64,000 nucleotides of DNA from Cepaea nemoralis. Lineage: Eukaryota; Mollusca; Gastropoda; Stylommatophora; Helicidae. Shown piece after piece: positions 24,882 through 35,812 of the stretch. Position 1 is the first letter of the stretch. Every line of letters begins with the position of its first letter. The notes beneath the pieces are model-generated. The model was given only the letters and a program-made list of their open reading frames with translations. It was not told the origin of the DNA and did not search any database. The translations under genes were made by a program, and so were the position numbers. Where the stretch lies: NCBI GenBank assembly GCA_014155875.1, contig JACEFZ010013229.1:259501-323500 (forward strand), given 5' to 3'.

Positions 24882-24890
<9 letters not shown>
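24126..24890. other. No recognisable gene
   Basis: AT-rich. The minus-strand 84-codon frame at 24,415-24,669 carries no recognisable motif. Confidence 0.4.
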
Positions 24891-24924
<34 letters not shown>

Positions 24925-24925
24925 T

Positions 24926-25003
<78 letters not shown>
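24891..25003. repeat. (GT)n microsatellite
   Basis: Near-perfect GT repeat of about 113 bp with two T interruptions (near 24,924 and 24,940). Confidence 0.97.
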
Positions 25004-25005
<2 letters not shown>

Positions 25006-25249
25006 GGGCCACTTGGATATTAATATCATACTTAACGCGTCATACAAAATAATCAACTTAAAAATTGTCTTGTCTATTTGAGCAAATATTTAATTAACTC
25101 ATCTCTAGTATGGCAGAAGTGAAATATAAATCAAAATCAGAATAGAAATGGCCAAAGATGCTTTCGACAGTATGAAATCAGTACTAACATCTAGATAGTT
25201 TAGTTTAGTCGATGGATCAACATCACGGCACACAGGTGGAACCCATAAG

Positions 25250-25597
25250 TGCTCTTTTTTCCTCCTAACTCAAACCTGAGTCTGGAGAAACTCAGCTCAG
25301 TGCACGAACTCCGTAGCACTGGCGAGGAACCTAAAATACTTTGGGTAGATTTTTAACTCGAAATTTTTCCCGGGCAGCGCCGTTAGGCTACTCTTTTTCG
25401 ACTTTCAACTGCCAAGAGATTTCTTACGTGCGCAACAATACACACGAGCGTCAGATCTCACTACCCAGAGACCGGGGGACATTTTATTACTAGATAGAAG
25501 TCCACGTGAAAAAATCCAGGACCTTACCGGGCCTTGAACTCGGGACCTCCAGCACTCGAGGCGGACACCATACCTCGAGACCACGCAGCCCCCTTAG
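25250..25597 (-). mobile_element. tRNA-derived SINE (type 2)
   Basis: Minus strand. The right end reads as a tRNA-like head: A-box-like 'gtggtctcgaggtatgg', then B-box-like 'gagttcaaggccc' (25,529-25,541), about 35 bp apart, the usual internal pol III promoter layout. A ~280-bp body follows; its 3' end is not clear. It differs from the SINE family at 35.6 and 40.8 kb. It lies directly against the LINE fragment that starts at 25,598. Only one copy is visible in the window. Confidence 0.5.
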
Positions 25598-26040
25598 AGA
25601 TTAACAACGCATTAAAGCTGAGAATTGTAAATTCAACATTACTGTATGACGAGGAAGCCTCGACATTGAACAAGCAGCTAGAAAGTCGAATAGAGGCCCT
25701 GATAATGTGGATATACAGACGAATATGTCGCGTTTCATGGAAACGAAAATCAAATACAGAGGTTCTAGAAAAACTGGGAATGAAAAGAGAGTTGATGAAA
25801 GAAATGAAACAATAGAGGCAAGTGAAATATTTTGGTCACATTAATAGACATGATACTCTTATAAAAACCATACTGGGCGGCAAGGTTGAGAGCAAGCGAG
25901 CAAGAGGTAGACAACAATACAAGTGGGAAAATAACAATAATCTGATAGAATGCACAGTCAGTACGAAAGACAGACAGTGTTGGAGATCCATTACAGCCAA
26001 CTTTAATTGTGGAGACGGCGACTGATTGATTGAATGATTG
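25598..26040 (+). pseudogene. LINE RT C-terminal fragment (family F) with (GATT)n tail
   Basis: Plus strand. Codons after about 25,600 read ...LKLRIVNSTLLYDEE, QLESRIEALIMWIYRRICRVSW and, after a stop at 25,813, VKYFGHINRHDTLIKTILGGK with KRARGRQQYKW. This is the conserved C-terminal region of RTE-like LINEs ('xFGHxxR', then a basic RGRxxxxW segment). The end is marked by an imperfect (GATT)n tail at about 26,021-26,040. The RT core is absent, consistent with 5' truncation during insertion. Confidence 0.75.
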
Positions 26041-26215
26041 AGTATGACTGCTCGAACTGCTTCTATTTAGTAAGTCGTGTGATGTTAGCAGGTATAGATG
26101 ATATAGCTACTCGCAACTGCATGTCCAGGTTTGCGTCGATCAGTCTGAAAGGTAGTCGACTCTTTGCGGTTAAGTTTCCCCGTGAACTATTCACAGCAGT
26201 AAGTTATTCCGAACA

Positions 26216-26216
<1 letters not shown>

Positions 26217-26285
<69 letters not shown>

Positions 26286-26314
26286 GGTCGGTTGGTTGGT
26301 TGGTTGGTTGGTTG

Positions 26315-26355
<41 letters not shown>

Positions 26356-26372
26356 ATAGTTAGTCGACAGGT
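26217..26372 (-). repeat. (TTAG)n/(TTGG)n tract, tail of family B LINE
   Basis: A long TTAG run with an internal TTGG stretch. Read on the minus strand it is (CTAA)n and follows the family B 3' end. The same tail motif, shorter, follows two other family B 3' ends (about 60,903-60,945 and 61,502-61,525, plus strand). The long tract is therefore an expanded LINE tail. Confidence 0.85.
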
Positions 26373-27580
26373 GATCCTCATTGCATATCGAACCATTCAG
26401 TCCATAAGTGCTCGGATCCCCTCCTCAGCAAATCCCGCAGCGTGTAGCGGCTAACGACATCAGTTCTGTGTTGGTTTATCAATCTGCTTTGGCTTCCTGC
26501 GTAGTGTTCTTGTTTGGCCATCCCTATTTTAATTTGCTGTTCTCACATTCTGGCCATGGTTGTAGATTCACAGACATCACTTGGTTTTTGCAAAAGTCTT
26601 ACTTCTCGTAAAGCATTTAGAATGTCAGCCTGGTCGATGGCGCGTCCGACCTCCAGAGGAGCCTTACCTACGAGCTTACCAGTCCGCTCATTTCCTTGTA
26701 CTTCCGCATGCCCTGGCACGAAGATGAAACTAATCTTTGCCTGCCGAGACCGTCAGTGTCTTGAGCCATGTTATTGTTTTACTTACTGTCAGGCTACTTG
26801 TGGTCTCAGTAAAAGCACCAGAGTCCTCCTTCACAATTCTCCCTCCGGCTTGAGCCGTAAAGGCCCATGAGCTTCTCACATGTCGGACGACCGACCCATC
26901 TGTGTAGATGACAGCATCACCGCCTAGCAAATTCTCGAAAATCAACGCTTGTACTTCAGCATCCACAGCAGCCGGAATTTCTTGTGTGCATTTTCTAAAA
27001 CTGAAAAGGATGTGCAGAAACCTGTTGGCACTTGTACCCACTCCTCGCCAGGTTCTAAGTCCTCAAGTGAACACACCTGTTGAAGAATGTCTTCGGCTTG
27101 ACCCATCCACGATCGTCCTCTTTTTAACCTGCTGCCTTTCACCTTCATAATTTCACTATGCAGTGGATGTTGTATGTTTGCGTTAACTCTCAAGTAGGCG
27201 CATGCTCTGCAAACTTGACTTCTGTCTTCAATGGTTGAAAAATCAAGAAGATAGCGCATCGCCCTGCATGCTGTATCTCTTGTACATCCAAAAATAATGC
27301 GCATAGCTTCATTCTATATCCTTTCCATCCTTTGTATCTGCTTACGGCTGAGAGCTGGGATTGCCATCGCGTACTCAGAAACAGACTTGACTAGCCCCTC
27401 GTACAGAAGACATAGATGGCGCTGCTCACAGTTTGCTACCGCCATCCCCCGAAACGCAGCCAAACCCCGCTTGACCTTTGTTATCACCTGGTCTATGTTA
27501 TCATTATAAGCATGGCTTCGATCAAACCGTATCCCCAGGTAATTCATTGCCTGCGTTCTTTCCACCATCTCTGAAAACAG
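26373..27580 (-). mobile_element. 5'-truncated RNase H LINE (family B, copy 1)
   Basis: Minus strand, in order: RT thumb/C-terminal region (27,568-27,314: MNYLGIRFDRSHAYNDN, CLLYEGLVKSV), connection region (27,304-26,942: RDTACRAMRYLLDF, RSWMGQAEDILQQV), RNase H (27,041-26,730: AVIYTDGSVVRHVRSSW with the catalytic Asp) and then the RNase H C-terminus and final segment (RYTLRDLLRRGSEHLW) to 26,400, before the tail. Frames are broken by several shifts. LINEs with a terminal RNase H belong to the I group. At least four further copies lie in this window (31.5-33.4, 44.5-45.85, 45.87-60.95 and 61.0-61.5 kb). Confidence 0.82.
26730..27041 (-). pseudogene. RNase H domain of family B LINE
   Basis: About 100 codons. 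VDAEVQALIFENLLGGDAVIYTDGSV matches the first strand of RNase HI with its catalytic Asp (TDGS). ESDSGAFTETTSSLTVSKTITWL covers the helix where the catalytic Glu normally sits, apparently altered. The frame breaks before the GHAxVxGNE block, which is visible in another frame near 26,700. Confidence 0.72.
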
Positions 27581-27643
27581 CTTTACAGCAACATTCCAAC
27601 ACCAAGATAACTATTAAATTTAAATTAATCGGTCCGCAGCCCT

Positions 27644-27652
27644 AATATATAT

Positions 27653-27706
<54 letters not shown>
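27644..27706. repeat. (AT)n microsatellite
   Basis: Alternating TA run with one slip at about 27,661. Confidence 0.95.
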
Positions 27707-27708
<2 letters not shown>

Positions 27709-29354
27709 TCTACAAGGTGTGGACTGCGCCTGCCCTGCAGCCAGCAGGGCAAGAATCGGCTAGCCTCTATCAGGAGGGATGAAAAGTGAAACTTAGTAGC
27801 CTGCCGATGACACTCCGAAAAGGAGGCTGAAGCAACTCGTCGTCTTGGAGTTAGACGGGTATAGCGTGTCCCACATATTCTATTTTTTGTGTTTTCGGCC
27901 ACTGGGGATGTCCACTATCTACATACTATTGCAGGGTGTATGAATAAGTATGCTGAAAAGAGAAATTATCTTATGCCTTTGATGACCTTGTCACATTGTT
28001 GTAATATGCAAGTGATGGGCAATGTTGACAGATGGAGTTGAATATTAGTCAACCCAGTACAGCTATCAGAAACGCTAATAGCCGACAAGGGGCCGAATTG
28101 GTAAGCATCATACCATATATGCACAGGTTATGATTAGAGATTATGAATTTCAATCTAGATAGTAGAAATTCTTATTCCACAGATTTTCAAGTCCTAGTCC
28201 AAGGATAGTACCCGAGGACTGACAAATCAAAGTGATGAAATAGTAGAAGTTTGATTTGAAAGGTTATAATGTAAAATAGGTAAATTGAATTTAGAATTGT
28301 TTGTGAAAAAAAAAAATGTTGCTCATTTTTGTTTTTCAAGTGAACGGGGGTGAGTGTCATGGGCCTAGGACAGATCATGGGCCACCCGGTATAGACAGCC
28401 TGCAGCTTCACGCAGTCCGACGTGAAGATGAGAAGATCGAGAATCACGCGTTGCATGAGGCGAATCGCTGAGCAGGGGGTAACATCTCCTTGAAGGTTCA
28501 TTCACGTCTAGACCGAGCTTGGGGTAGGGCTGATGATGGCGAATGACAGAATCTTATCTTGCCTCCACGTTGTGTATATGCCGAGCTGGTGAAACAGAGT
28601 TGGAATGCTGACGTCGTCTGAGAGTTTTGCCGATCGAGTTGATTGAAGAGGGCAAGTATGATCTGTTTGCAATTTTAGTAACATTGTTTATTGACCGTGA
28701 TGAGGCAATTTGTTACTTGTTTTGAAGATACGATAATACATTGTGTCGAAATAATGCTGCTGTTGTGTCGTGAATAGTCACCGTTGAAGTGATGTTCATA
28801 TTTACGTCATGTGTGTGTAAAGAGTCATGTTCACAGAGGAAGTAAGAAGTCTAGTTGCTAGTCCACATCAAGTAGAGCTATAAGAGCACCACAGTCAGCA
28901 TGGTGGCATGTGTACATTCAGATACAAGATATTCCTGGAGAACGACAGGACGCTTCGCGCCACTTCCACCTATAAGCTTATTGGCATACATGTGCTACGG
29001 AGCCAAGAATCACCGCTAAACTCATAGACGCACCCTCTAAACTCATTGGCATATACGTTAATTCATCTACGCAAATAAGCTTGTTGGCAGAGCCGATGGG
29101 TCTATACAAATGTGGGTCTAACACCGTATGCCCGATGCTTCTTAATTGCCCTTTAATTACTTACATATATTTGTCCTGTGGCACCCGCAGAAGTGCAGTT
29201 GCTTTCCTGTCCGAGGGGTGGGTTTTAGATTCACCACCAAGGCTCATTTATTTTTTTTACAGTCGACCTACTTTTTCAGGTTTACTCAGGCTAACACGAA
29301 CACCAGAAAATGTCTCTGAAAGTAAACGCGGCCGGTCTGAGGGTAGTCACATCA
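27707..29354. other. No recognisable gene
   Basis: About 1.6 kb without a convincing coding frame. Open frames of 80-105 codons here show no motif. The first ~170 bp after the AT run looks non-repetitive within this window. Confidence 0.4.
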
Positions 29355-29361
29355 CCCACCA

Positions 29362-29567
29362 TGTCTCGGTTTTTTTTCGCATATCCATTACAAGAAATCG
29401 CTGTCAACACCAGCGTTTTACCGCTGTCGTTGATTTATTGGCAAGATTACACTCAGTAGTTTGTCATTTCTTTCTGAGCGGACGGCTCACTTATCCCGTA
29501 AGTTACAAAAGAACCGCTTCCAATTCTCGCACGCTGCGTTACCTTACGTGGCTAAACGGGATTAATG
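29362..29567 (-). mobile_element. Diverged tRNA-derived SINE (type 1, copy 1)
   Basis: The minus-strand reading matches the SINEs at 35,563-35,812 and 40,771-41,018: a degraded B box, then 'gagccg.ccgctcagaaag', 'aatcttgcc' and 'gctggtgttgacagcgat', in the same order. It ends at an A-rich stretch (T run at 29,369-29,377 on plus). More diverged than the other two, so probably oldest. Confidence 0.65.
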
Positions 29568-30118
29568 TCTCGGTTAATATATTCAAATACAGAGTTAGCA
29601 CCATAAACCATACACACCCCACAACTTGTAAAATATTATTCTCATCTATCATCTCTCATCTCATCTTGGTCCTATTGTATCCTGCGGTATCGAGGTGACG
29701 TATAAAAAGCGGGAGTGTGCCTGTTTATGGGTTTCATGTATCGAATTACCATGAACACTGTTATTCCCTCTGTCCACCATTTACGTGGTAGGCCAGGACA
29801 TGTCAATTAAGCCTAGAATTTATTCAATGTGTGTGATTTACTAGGCAATTTTACGTCCAGTAATTTGCAATTGCTTATCAACCAATCGATTTGCTTCCAC
29901 ATCACCTGTGACAGATTTCAAACCCTTGGCTCGGTAAGTCGGGCAATTGTGTTTCACTAACCCCTTAGCGACAGATGTCTGCACGGCTGCGTTACCTTGT
30001 TCATAACTGATACACCGTATACCAGGGGAAGTCAATAAGTAAGTGACAAATTGCTGTAGAAAATAACCAAATATGATAACAACTTCAAACTTTTTTTTAA
30101 AATACATACATTGTCCTT

Positions 30119-30545
30119 TTATTTCTCAACATAATTTCCACCAACAGTGATGCACTTATCCCATCGTTTTATCAGTCCTCCCAAACCGGCTGCATAGAAC
30201 TGCGTGCTCTGTTTTCTAAACCTCGTTTTCACTTCACATTCAACTTCGGCGTCATTCGCGAAATGTCTCCCGCCAAGGTGAGTTTCCAGTGGACCAAAAA
30301 GGTGGAAATCGCTAGGGGCTAAATCGGGGCTATAAGGTGGATGTTCCAGAACTTTCCACGTTAGTTGGTTAATTTTCTATTGAGTTATCCGAGCCATATG
30401 TGGGCTGACATTGTCATGAAGAAGCAACACTCCTCTAGTCAGCAGTCCTGAACGTTTTCTTCTAAATGTATGATGAAGCATCGATAAAACTTCACAGTAC
30501 GATTCAGAATTCACATTGTCACCTTTCTTCCTGAAATTGGTTAAA
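30119..30545 (-). pseudogene. mariner transposase, C-terminal part
   Basis: The minus-strand frame reads TRGVLLLHDNVSPHMARIT (second catalytic Asp in HDN), a stop, then HPPYSPDLAPSDFHLFGPL (the DLAPSDFHLF motif carrying the last catalytic Asp of the DD34D triad), GGRHFAND and GGLIKRWDKCITVGG before the normal stop. These are standard mariner landmarks. One in-frame stop between HDN and HPPYSPD and loss of the upstream half make it inactive. Confidence 0.88.
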
Positions 30546-30559
30546 AGCACACCTTGACA

Positions 30560-31069
30560 AAACCAATGAATAAATCACCAAAAAACGAGAAGTAGATTGT
30601 GAGCTTTACTGAAACACGACTACAAGAGACAAACCGACACAAAACTACATGAAACACATGACAAATTTTAAACTAATTAAAGGTACTTATCTGAATCTGT
30701 ATCCTTTCTAGGAGAGACTGACACGCGTTGGACTGTCAGTGGATTGTATAAACCGGATGTATGGTAAACGGGTCTAAGGTCAAGCGGGATGGGCGTGGGG
30801 GTGGAGAAGCGCCCATGTGAGCGGAAAAGTAAAAAATTGGGACCGGCAAAGATGTAACCGACGCAGTTCACAATTGGAAATTCTTGTTAAGCGATCGAGA
30901 CACAGCTGTGGAAGATTACATTGTGTTGGTCCTCACAGAGGGGCATGAGTCGCGGTCGTTCAGAAAATGATAGCAAAACACCGAACGCAAAACTGCCAAG
31001 AAAGTTGACTGCGACTCCTGCAACTACCTTAATAATGGGCTGTAAACAAGGGGGTGGGAGGGTGGGGTT
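30560..31069. other. Unassigned, possibly Penelope 3' region
   Basis: Lies between the mariner C-terminus and the GIY-YIG fragment. A 64-codon minus-strand frame (30,871-30,677) has no known motif. Confidence 0.3.
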
Positions 31070-31525
31070 TGGAAGTTAAATGAAACTATGTTGGAAATTG
31101 AGGCCGTGAGGGGAGAGTGTGCCTAACTGGAAGATGAGACGGTGTTCCAATGACTTTCGATCCCGTTCGTGGGATGCGCATGATTTGATGGCAGTGTCTT
31201 GTATGTCGGCCACGCCACAGTGGTCAGTACTGTTGAAATGCATGGATACTGGTTTGTGGGCGAAACTGGTGATATCAGAAAGATGTTGTCTAAATCTGTC
31301 ACCAAGACGTAAGCCTGTCACACCGACATATCTCATGTCACAACGTGTGCAGGTAATCGCATAGATGACGTTGCGAATGATGCATGAGAAACCCTCACGG
31401 ATATGGAAGGTCGTCCTAGGGAATGTCAGATTCTAATTTTGAAGTATGTGTGGGCAGGTCTTGCAACGGGAGCGAAGACAAGCCACCGTGCCAGGAAGAG
31501 ACGTGTGAGGTTGGAGTAGATTACC
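31070..31525 (-). pseudogene. Penelope-like element GIY-YIG endonuclease fragment
   Basis: On the minus strand: CRSRCKTCPHI-like Cys-rich linker, FHIREGFSCIIRNVIYAITC and then CDMRYVGVTGLRLGDRFRQHL (IYAI...RYVGVTG is the GIY-YIG core, with the Arg after it), KPVSMHFNSTDH, and EHRLIFQLGTLSPHGLN with the conserved Glu. Penelope-like elements carry this nuclease after their RT. The RT itself is absent, so this is a 3' fragment. The downstream 30,560-31,069 may be its 3' UTR; I could not confirm that. Confidence 0.78.
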
Positions 31526-31529
31526 ATGG

Positions 31530-33429
31530 ACCGGCTGACCGTAAGGGTCCATGAACTTCTCATTCCTCGGACGACCGACCCATTCGTGTAAATGGCCGCA
31601 TCATTCTCTAACAAATTCTCGAAGATCAGAACCTGTACTTCCCCCTCCACAACAGCTGTATTTTCTTTTCTATATTTCCTGTCTAGTTGGATGCACACTG
31701 AAAAGGATGTTAAGAACTCTGTTGGCACTTGTACCCACTCTTCGCCAGGTTCTAAGTCCTGAAGTGAAAACATCTGCTGAAGAATGTTTTCGGGTTGACC
31801 CATCCACGACTCTCCTCTTCTTAACCTGCTGCCTTTTACCTTCTAAATCTTGCTGTGCAGTGGATGTTGTGTGTTTGCGTTAACTCTGAGATAGGCATGT
31901 GCTTGGCAAAACTGTATTCTGTTCCTCGTGGTTGGAAAATCATGAAGTTAGCGTATCGCCCTGCATGCTGTATCTCTTGTACATCTAAAAATAATGCGCA
32001 TAGCTTTGTTCTGTATCCTTTCCATCCTGTCTATCTGCTTAGGGCAGAGAGTCAGGATTGCCATTGCATACTCCAAAACAGAAAGGACCAGACCCTCGTA
32101 AAGAAGACATAGATGGCGCCGCTTACAGTTTGCCGCCGCCATCACCCGCATCGCAGCCAAACCCTGCTTGGTCCTTGTTATCAACATTTCTACATGCTCA
32201 GTTTAAGCTAGGCTTCGATCACATTGTATCCCCAGGTAATTAATTGCCTGCGTTCTTTCCACCGTCTCTGAAACCAGATTTACAGTCAGCGTTGGGGTGT
32301 TGACAATATGGTTATTCAAAGAGGACCATGTCACTGTTGCCTTTGTTGGGTTGACCATTGCCCCAGCTTCAACACACCAAGAGCTTATGCGATTAATTTC
32401 AGTTCGTAGTTCCATAGCAACCTGGTCTCTGTCCTTACCCTGACGATACACTAAAACATCGTCTGCAAACGACAATGTCCTCCACGGTCCTATGATGTTC
32501 TCGCTGGTGATTCTCACAGTGTACGCAATGAACAGCACAGGGGATAATGGTGATCCCTGTGGTAGGTAAGGATATATTGTTGTTGATTCCGAAGTCTAAC
32601 TGTCGCATCCAAAGACTACTTTCCGTTTGAAGAGGGCTGCAGCGATCCAACTAATGAGGAAACGACTTATCTTGAGTTGAAGAAGCTGAAGCATTAAAAA
32701 ATCCAATGGTACTCTGTTGTACGTGTCCTCAAGTTCAATCGCTGCAGCAAATGTTTCAATGCCTTAGTGGAAACCTTCATAGACATCATGAGCAAAAACT
32801 GCTGCATTGGTTCAGGTTTCTCTTTTTGGACGGTGACCTCCCAGGTAGGTGGGAAAACACCTTGCCTCTCTAGCTGTCTTGATATTTTTTCTGGCAATTA
32901 ACATCTCCAGCAGCTTGCCTATTGTATTATGTACGGTTATTACTCAATATCCCTGAATTTTTGTGTGGTCCTTGCCAGGCTTAGGCAATAGAATCAGATA
33001 ACTGTGTAACCTCTCCTCCTTGATGCTAGCACTCCCTATCCTGTTGTTGTACATGACTGCTAATTTCTCTAGCTCGGTGTCGGTGCGCATATTGATGTCG
33101 TCATATCTTATGCCCTGGTCCAGGAGCGCTGTATTTTTTTTTAAACGTCGAAACATTTATTTCTTCCTCTGTCACTGTGTCTTCATCCGAAACGTTCTGG
33201 GCATTGCATCTATCAGAGATGACCTCCTTGGCCAGATTTCCGCCTCTCATGTCTGTCTGGTTACTCTGCTCTAGAAAGCCTTCGAATAGGCCCTTGTTCT
33301 CGTCAGTCCTCTGCGAGATGAGATCAGCACCTTGGAAGTCAGGAATACTCTTATTCTTTACTACCACACTCATGCTTTTATGTAGTCACCAGAACAATTT
33401 CAGTGACTTGTCTGTGCTTACTCTTTGAC
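31530..33429 (-). mobile_element. Degenerate family B LINE (copy 2) inside mariner
   Basis: Minus strand, 5'-truncated: RT upstream linker (33,373-33,101: GVVKNKSIPDFQGADLI), RT fingers (33,156-32,944: TELEKLAVMYNN, LILLPKPGKDHTKIQGY), palm (32,538-32,203: LSFADDVLVYRQGK with FADD; INYLGIQCDRSLA), thumb (32,187-31,948) and RNase H start (31,803-31,560: AAIYTNGSV, where the catalytic Asp is now Asn). Frames are broken at least six times. The left end abuts the Penelope fragment and the right end abuts mariner sequence at 33,430. Confidence 0.8.
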
Positions 33430-33546
33430 AAACATAAAGTATTTCTTTATGAATGTCCTTTGCAGGCAGTCCTTTAGCCAAGAATAAACTCACGACACCA
33501 CGTTGCTCTTTGGTTGTGCACTCCGTAAGTACAGTCGCCATTTTGT
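33430..33546 (-). pseudogene. mariner transposase, N-terminal fragment
   Basis: The minus-strand frame starts MATVLTECTTKEQRGVV and continues FLAKGLPAKDIHKEILYV, the start of the N-terminal helix-turn-helix of mariner transposases (usual form TEEQRxVVxFLxAKG..AKDIHKE). It runs directly into family B LINE sequence at 33,429. Confidence 0.82.
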
Positions 33547-33702
33547 TTATGCGCTGCGCATGCGCATGAGACACCTAGCACTACCTGACGAATTGGATTA
33601 AAAAGTTCGATGTTGCTGTCACCTAATGACACATGTATAAAACACCAATTACATTTACCTGCCATCCCACAGAACTGTGTGAATTACTTATTGACTCACC
33701 CT

Positions 33703-33704
<2 letters not shown>

Positions 33705-33779
<75 letters not shown>

Positions 33780-33786
33780 TATATAA
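33705..33786. repeat. (AT)n microsatellite beside the mariner end
   Basis: An alternating TA run that begins at the TA target of the mariner right end. Confidence 0.95.
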
Positions 33787-33789
33787 CGG

Positions 33790-34714
33790 CAGGTTAGGTG
33801 TCAGGTCTTAGTCAGATATGACTGAGCTACCGTATAACAGTAGACGGTACTACCTGCTTTCTGTTAACGCCGAACGTTGGACGGCGCTTACCAAACCCGA
33901 CACCCCATATTGTGCCAACGGCTTCTGGCGGAAGAGCGCAGTTGGGAGGGTACAAACCTTAGCCTGGTGTGAGTAAATGCAATCTAAAGACAAAATATCA
34001 TGGCAGGGCAGACCAGGCCCTAAGCCTTGGTTGGCGGCTGGTCTAGGATCGAAGCTCCGACAGGCGGACAATTAGAGCATTGCTTTGCTGATCCGGCAGC
34101 TTCTGCAGCTTGTCTTGTTCCAGATGTAGAGGTGTTACCTTTCCTCTGGAGTGAACTAGGCAGGCCGAGAGAGGGATCATGCTGCATGGGCAACACATGA
34201 TCTCTATATTTTAGCCCAGGCTTTGTGCTATGGAGAGGCAATAACTACATCCCTGGTCTTAACTGGTCTCGGAATCAAAGCGAGAGGCAACTGTTACGGG
34301 TTATAAATCCCTGTCAATTGGCGTAGACATGGGGCGCCACGCGCTGCCTCTGACGGTTGGAGACACCTACAGGTGTCACTGATCAGCTACCACCCGACTA
34401 AAGCTGGGCAGCCCCCGGTCAATTGGGTGCTGATCCGCCTCAGCCTGCCTGTTTCAATGGGTGCTTGGGGCTAGGACAAAATCTGAATTGCAGGCTGTAA
34501 AACCAATGCACCAGGTACAAATAAAAAGAAATATAGAAACCTGAAGCTACGCCTTGCAACCTGGAACGTGAGAACCTGGTGTCCAGGATTTTCCATTGAC
34601 TTGACCAATATTGACGATGTGAGAAAAACGGCTGTGATTGATGCCGAACTCAATCGTCTTAACATTGATATTGCTGGCCTGCAGGAGACTCGCCTCGCTG
34701 AGGCAGGGTCACTT
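33790..34714 (+). pseudogene. Family E LINE: leader and endonuclease start
   Basis: Plus strand. A GC-richer leader (about 33,790-34,540) precedes LRLATWNVRTW...DVRKTAVIDAELNRLNIDIAGLQETRL at 34,550-34,700: the first two endonuclease motifs (Asn in TWNVRT, Glu in QETRL). The frame stops being LINE E at about 34,714, where a minus-strand LINE (family D) begins. Family E resumes at about 37,615. Roughly 35 codons are missing at the junction, so the event involved a deletion. Confidence 0.75.
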
Positions 34715-35489
34715 ATGATGTTGGAGCAGTTGAAGATTGTACCCAGGTACTTGTATGTTTTCTTTCTTTTAATGGTCATATTATCTATTTGTATGTGGCC
34801 AGAGTTTTTAGCCATTCCTTCTCTTGAAAATACCATATATTCTGTCTTATCTTGGTTTATAACCAGCCCCATCTGTTGGGCTTTTTCCTTTAAGTGAGTC
34901 AATATTTCCATTTTCTTTTGTTCATTTTCCCCTATAATATCTATATCAGCTGCATAACCAAGCAGCTTGGATGTTCCTTCAATATCACATTCCTCCTTTA
35001 CCCTCCTTAAAACTTTCTCTAGAGCCAGATTGAAGAGAAGCGGCGATAGTGCATCACCCTGTTTCAGGCCAGATGTTATTTGGAAAGGGTCTGATTTCCT
35101 GCCTTTATATGTTATTATAATATAAGTATCTTTCATGCATATTCTGGTCATGTTGAATAACTTCCTTTGTTTTCCAAATTCCTGCATAGCATTCCATAGA
35201 CTATTCCTATGGACACTATCATAAGCCTTTTTAAAATCCACAAAAATGTTATGGAGATCTCTTTTATATTCCCAATTTTTCTCGCTATTTGTCGTAAGAT
35301 AAATATCTGATCTATTGTTGATCTGTTTTGTCTAAATCCCGCCTGGTTGTAACATAATATGTATTCTGAAAATTCTTTTAGTCTATTTAGTAGTACTGCG
35401 GATAGTGTCTTATAGCTTATGGACAGTAGTGATATTCCTCTATAATTTTCACACTGGAACTTGTCTCCTTTCTTAAAGATAGGTATCAA
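34715..35489 (-). pseudogene. Family D LINE reverse transcriptase, truncated
   Basis: Two frames, shifted at about 35,230: IPIFKKGDKFQCENYRGISL, AGFRQNRSTIDQIF, then FKKAYDSVHRNSLW, SGLKQGDALSPLLF and LLGYAADIDIIGE where YADD is expected (the second Asp is shifted), INQDKTEYMVF, KKTYKYLGTIFN. The altered catalytic box and the truncation make it inactive. Confidence 0.78.
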
Positions 35490-35562
35490 TGGTGACTCTT
35501 TCCAGTCATGGGGTAATTCTTCAGTCCTCCAGATTTTTATTATTAGTTCGTATAGCTTTAGA

Positions 35563-35812
35563 TGGCCGGCTTCGTGGCTTAGAGTTTATGACTTTTCTCC
35601 GTAATCTCGTATACTCTCGTGGGTAACGTGATGACGGTGAGAATTAGCAGTGGTTCGAATCGCATCGATAACTTACGGGGTATGTGAGCCGGCCGCTCAG
35701 AAAGCAATGGCAAACTACTGAGCGTAATCTTGCCAAGAAATCGACATACAGCTGAAAGATGCTGGTGTTGACAGCAATGTCCTGTAAAGGATATGCAAAA
35801 AAAAAAAAAAAA
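35563..35812 (+). mobile_element. tRNA-derived SINE (type 1, copy 2)
   Basis: Plus strand, about 250 bp: tRNA-like head starting 'tggccggcttcgtggctta' (A-box region), B box 'ggttcgaatcgc' near 35,653, body with 'gagccggccgctcagaaag' and 'gatgctggtgttgacagcaa', then a 16-A tail (35,797-35,812). It interrupts the family D linker. Confidence 0.82.

Larger units (their letters stand above)
30022..33704 (-). mobile_element. mariner transposon split by later insertions
   Basis: Terminal inverted repeats 'ccaggggaagtcaataagta' (from 30,022) and, inverted, 'ccagggtgagtcaataagta' (ending 33,704) are flanked by TA on both sides (30,020-30,021 and 33,705-33,706), the mariner target. Minus-strand transposase remains are present at both ends: N-terminus at 33,546-33,430 and C-terminus at 30,545-30,119. 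A mariner is normally about 1.3 kb. Here a family B LINE piece (31,530-33,429) and a Penelope piece (about 31,070-31,525) occupy the middle, and the central transposase is missing. Confidence 0.82.

Noticed and set aside
25529..25597. Functional tRNA gene
   Set aside because: A and B boxes are present, but no complete cloverleaf or acceptor stem can be formed by eye, and a long body follows as in a SINE.
26217..26372. Telomere-like TTAGG repeat
   Set aside because: The unit is TTAG/TTGG, not TTAGG or TTAGGG, and it coincides with a LINE tail.
29081..29698. 205-codon plus-strand frame as a gene
   Set aside because: Its second half lies across a diverged SINE; the first half has no domain or recognisable start context.
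29841..30107. 88-codon minus-strand frame beside the mariner end
   Set aside because: It runs across the mariner terminal repeat and matches no family I recognise.
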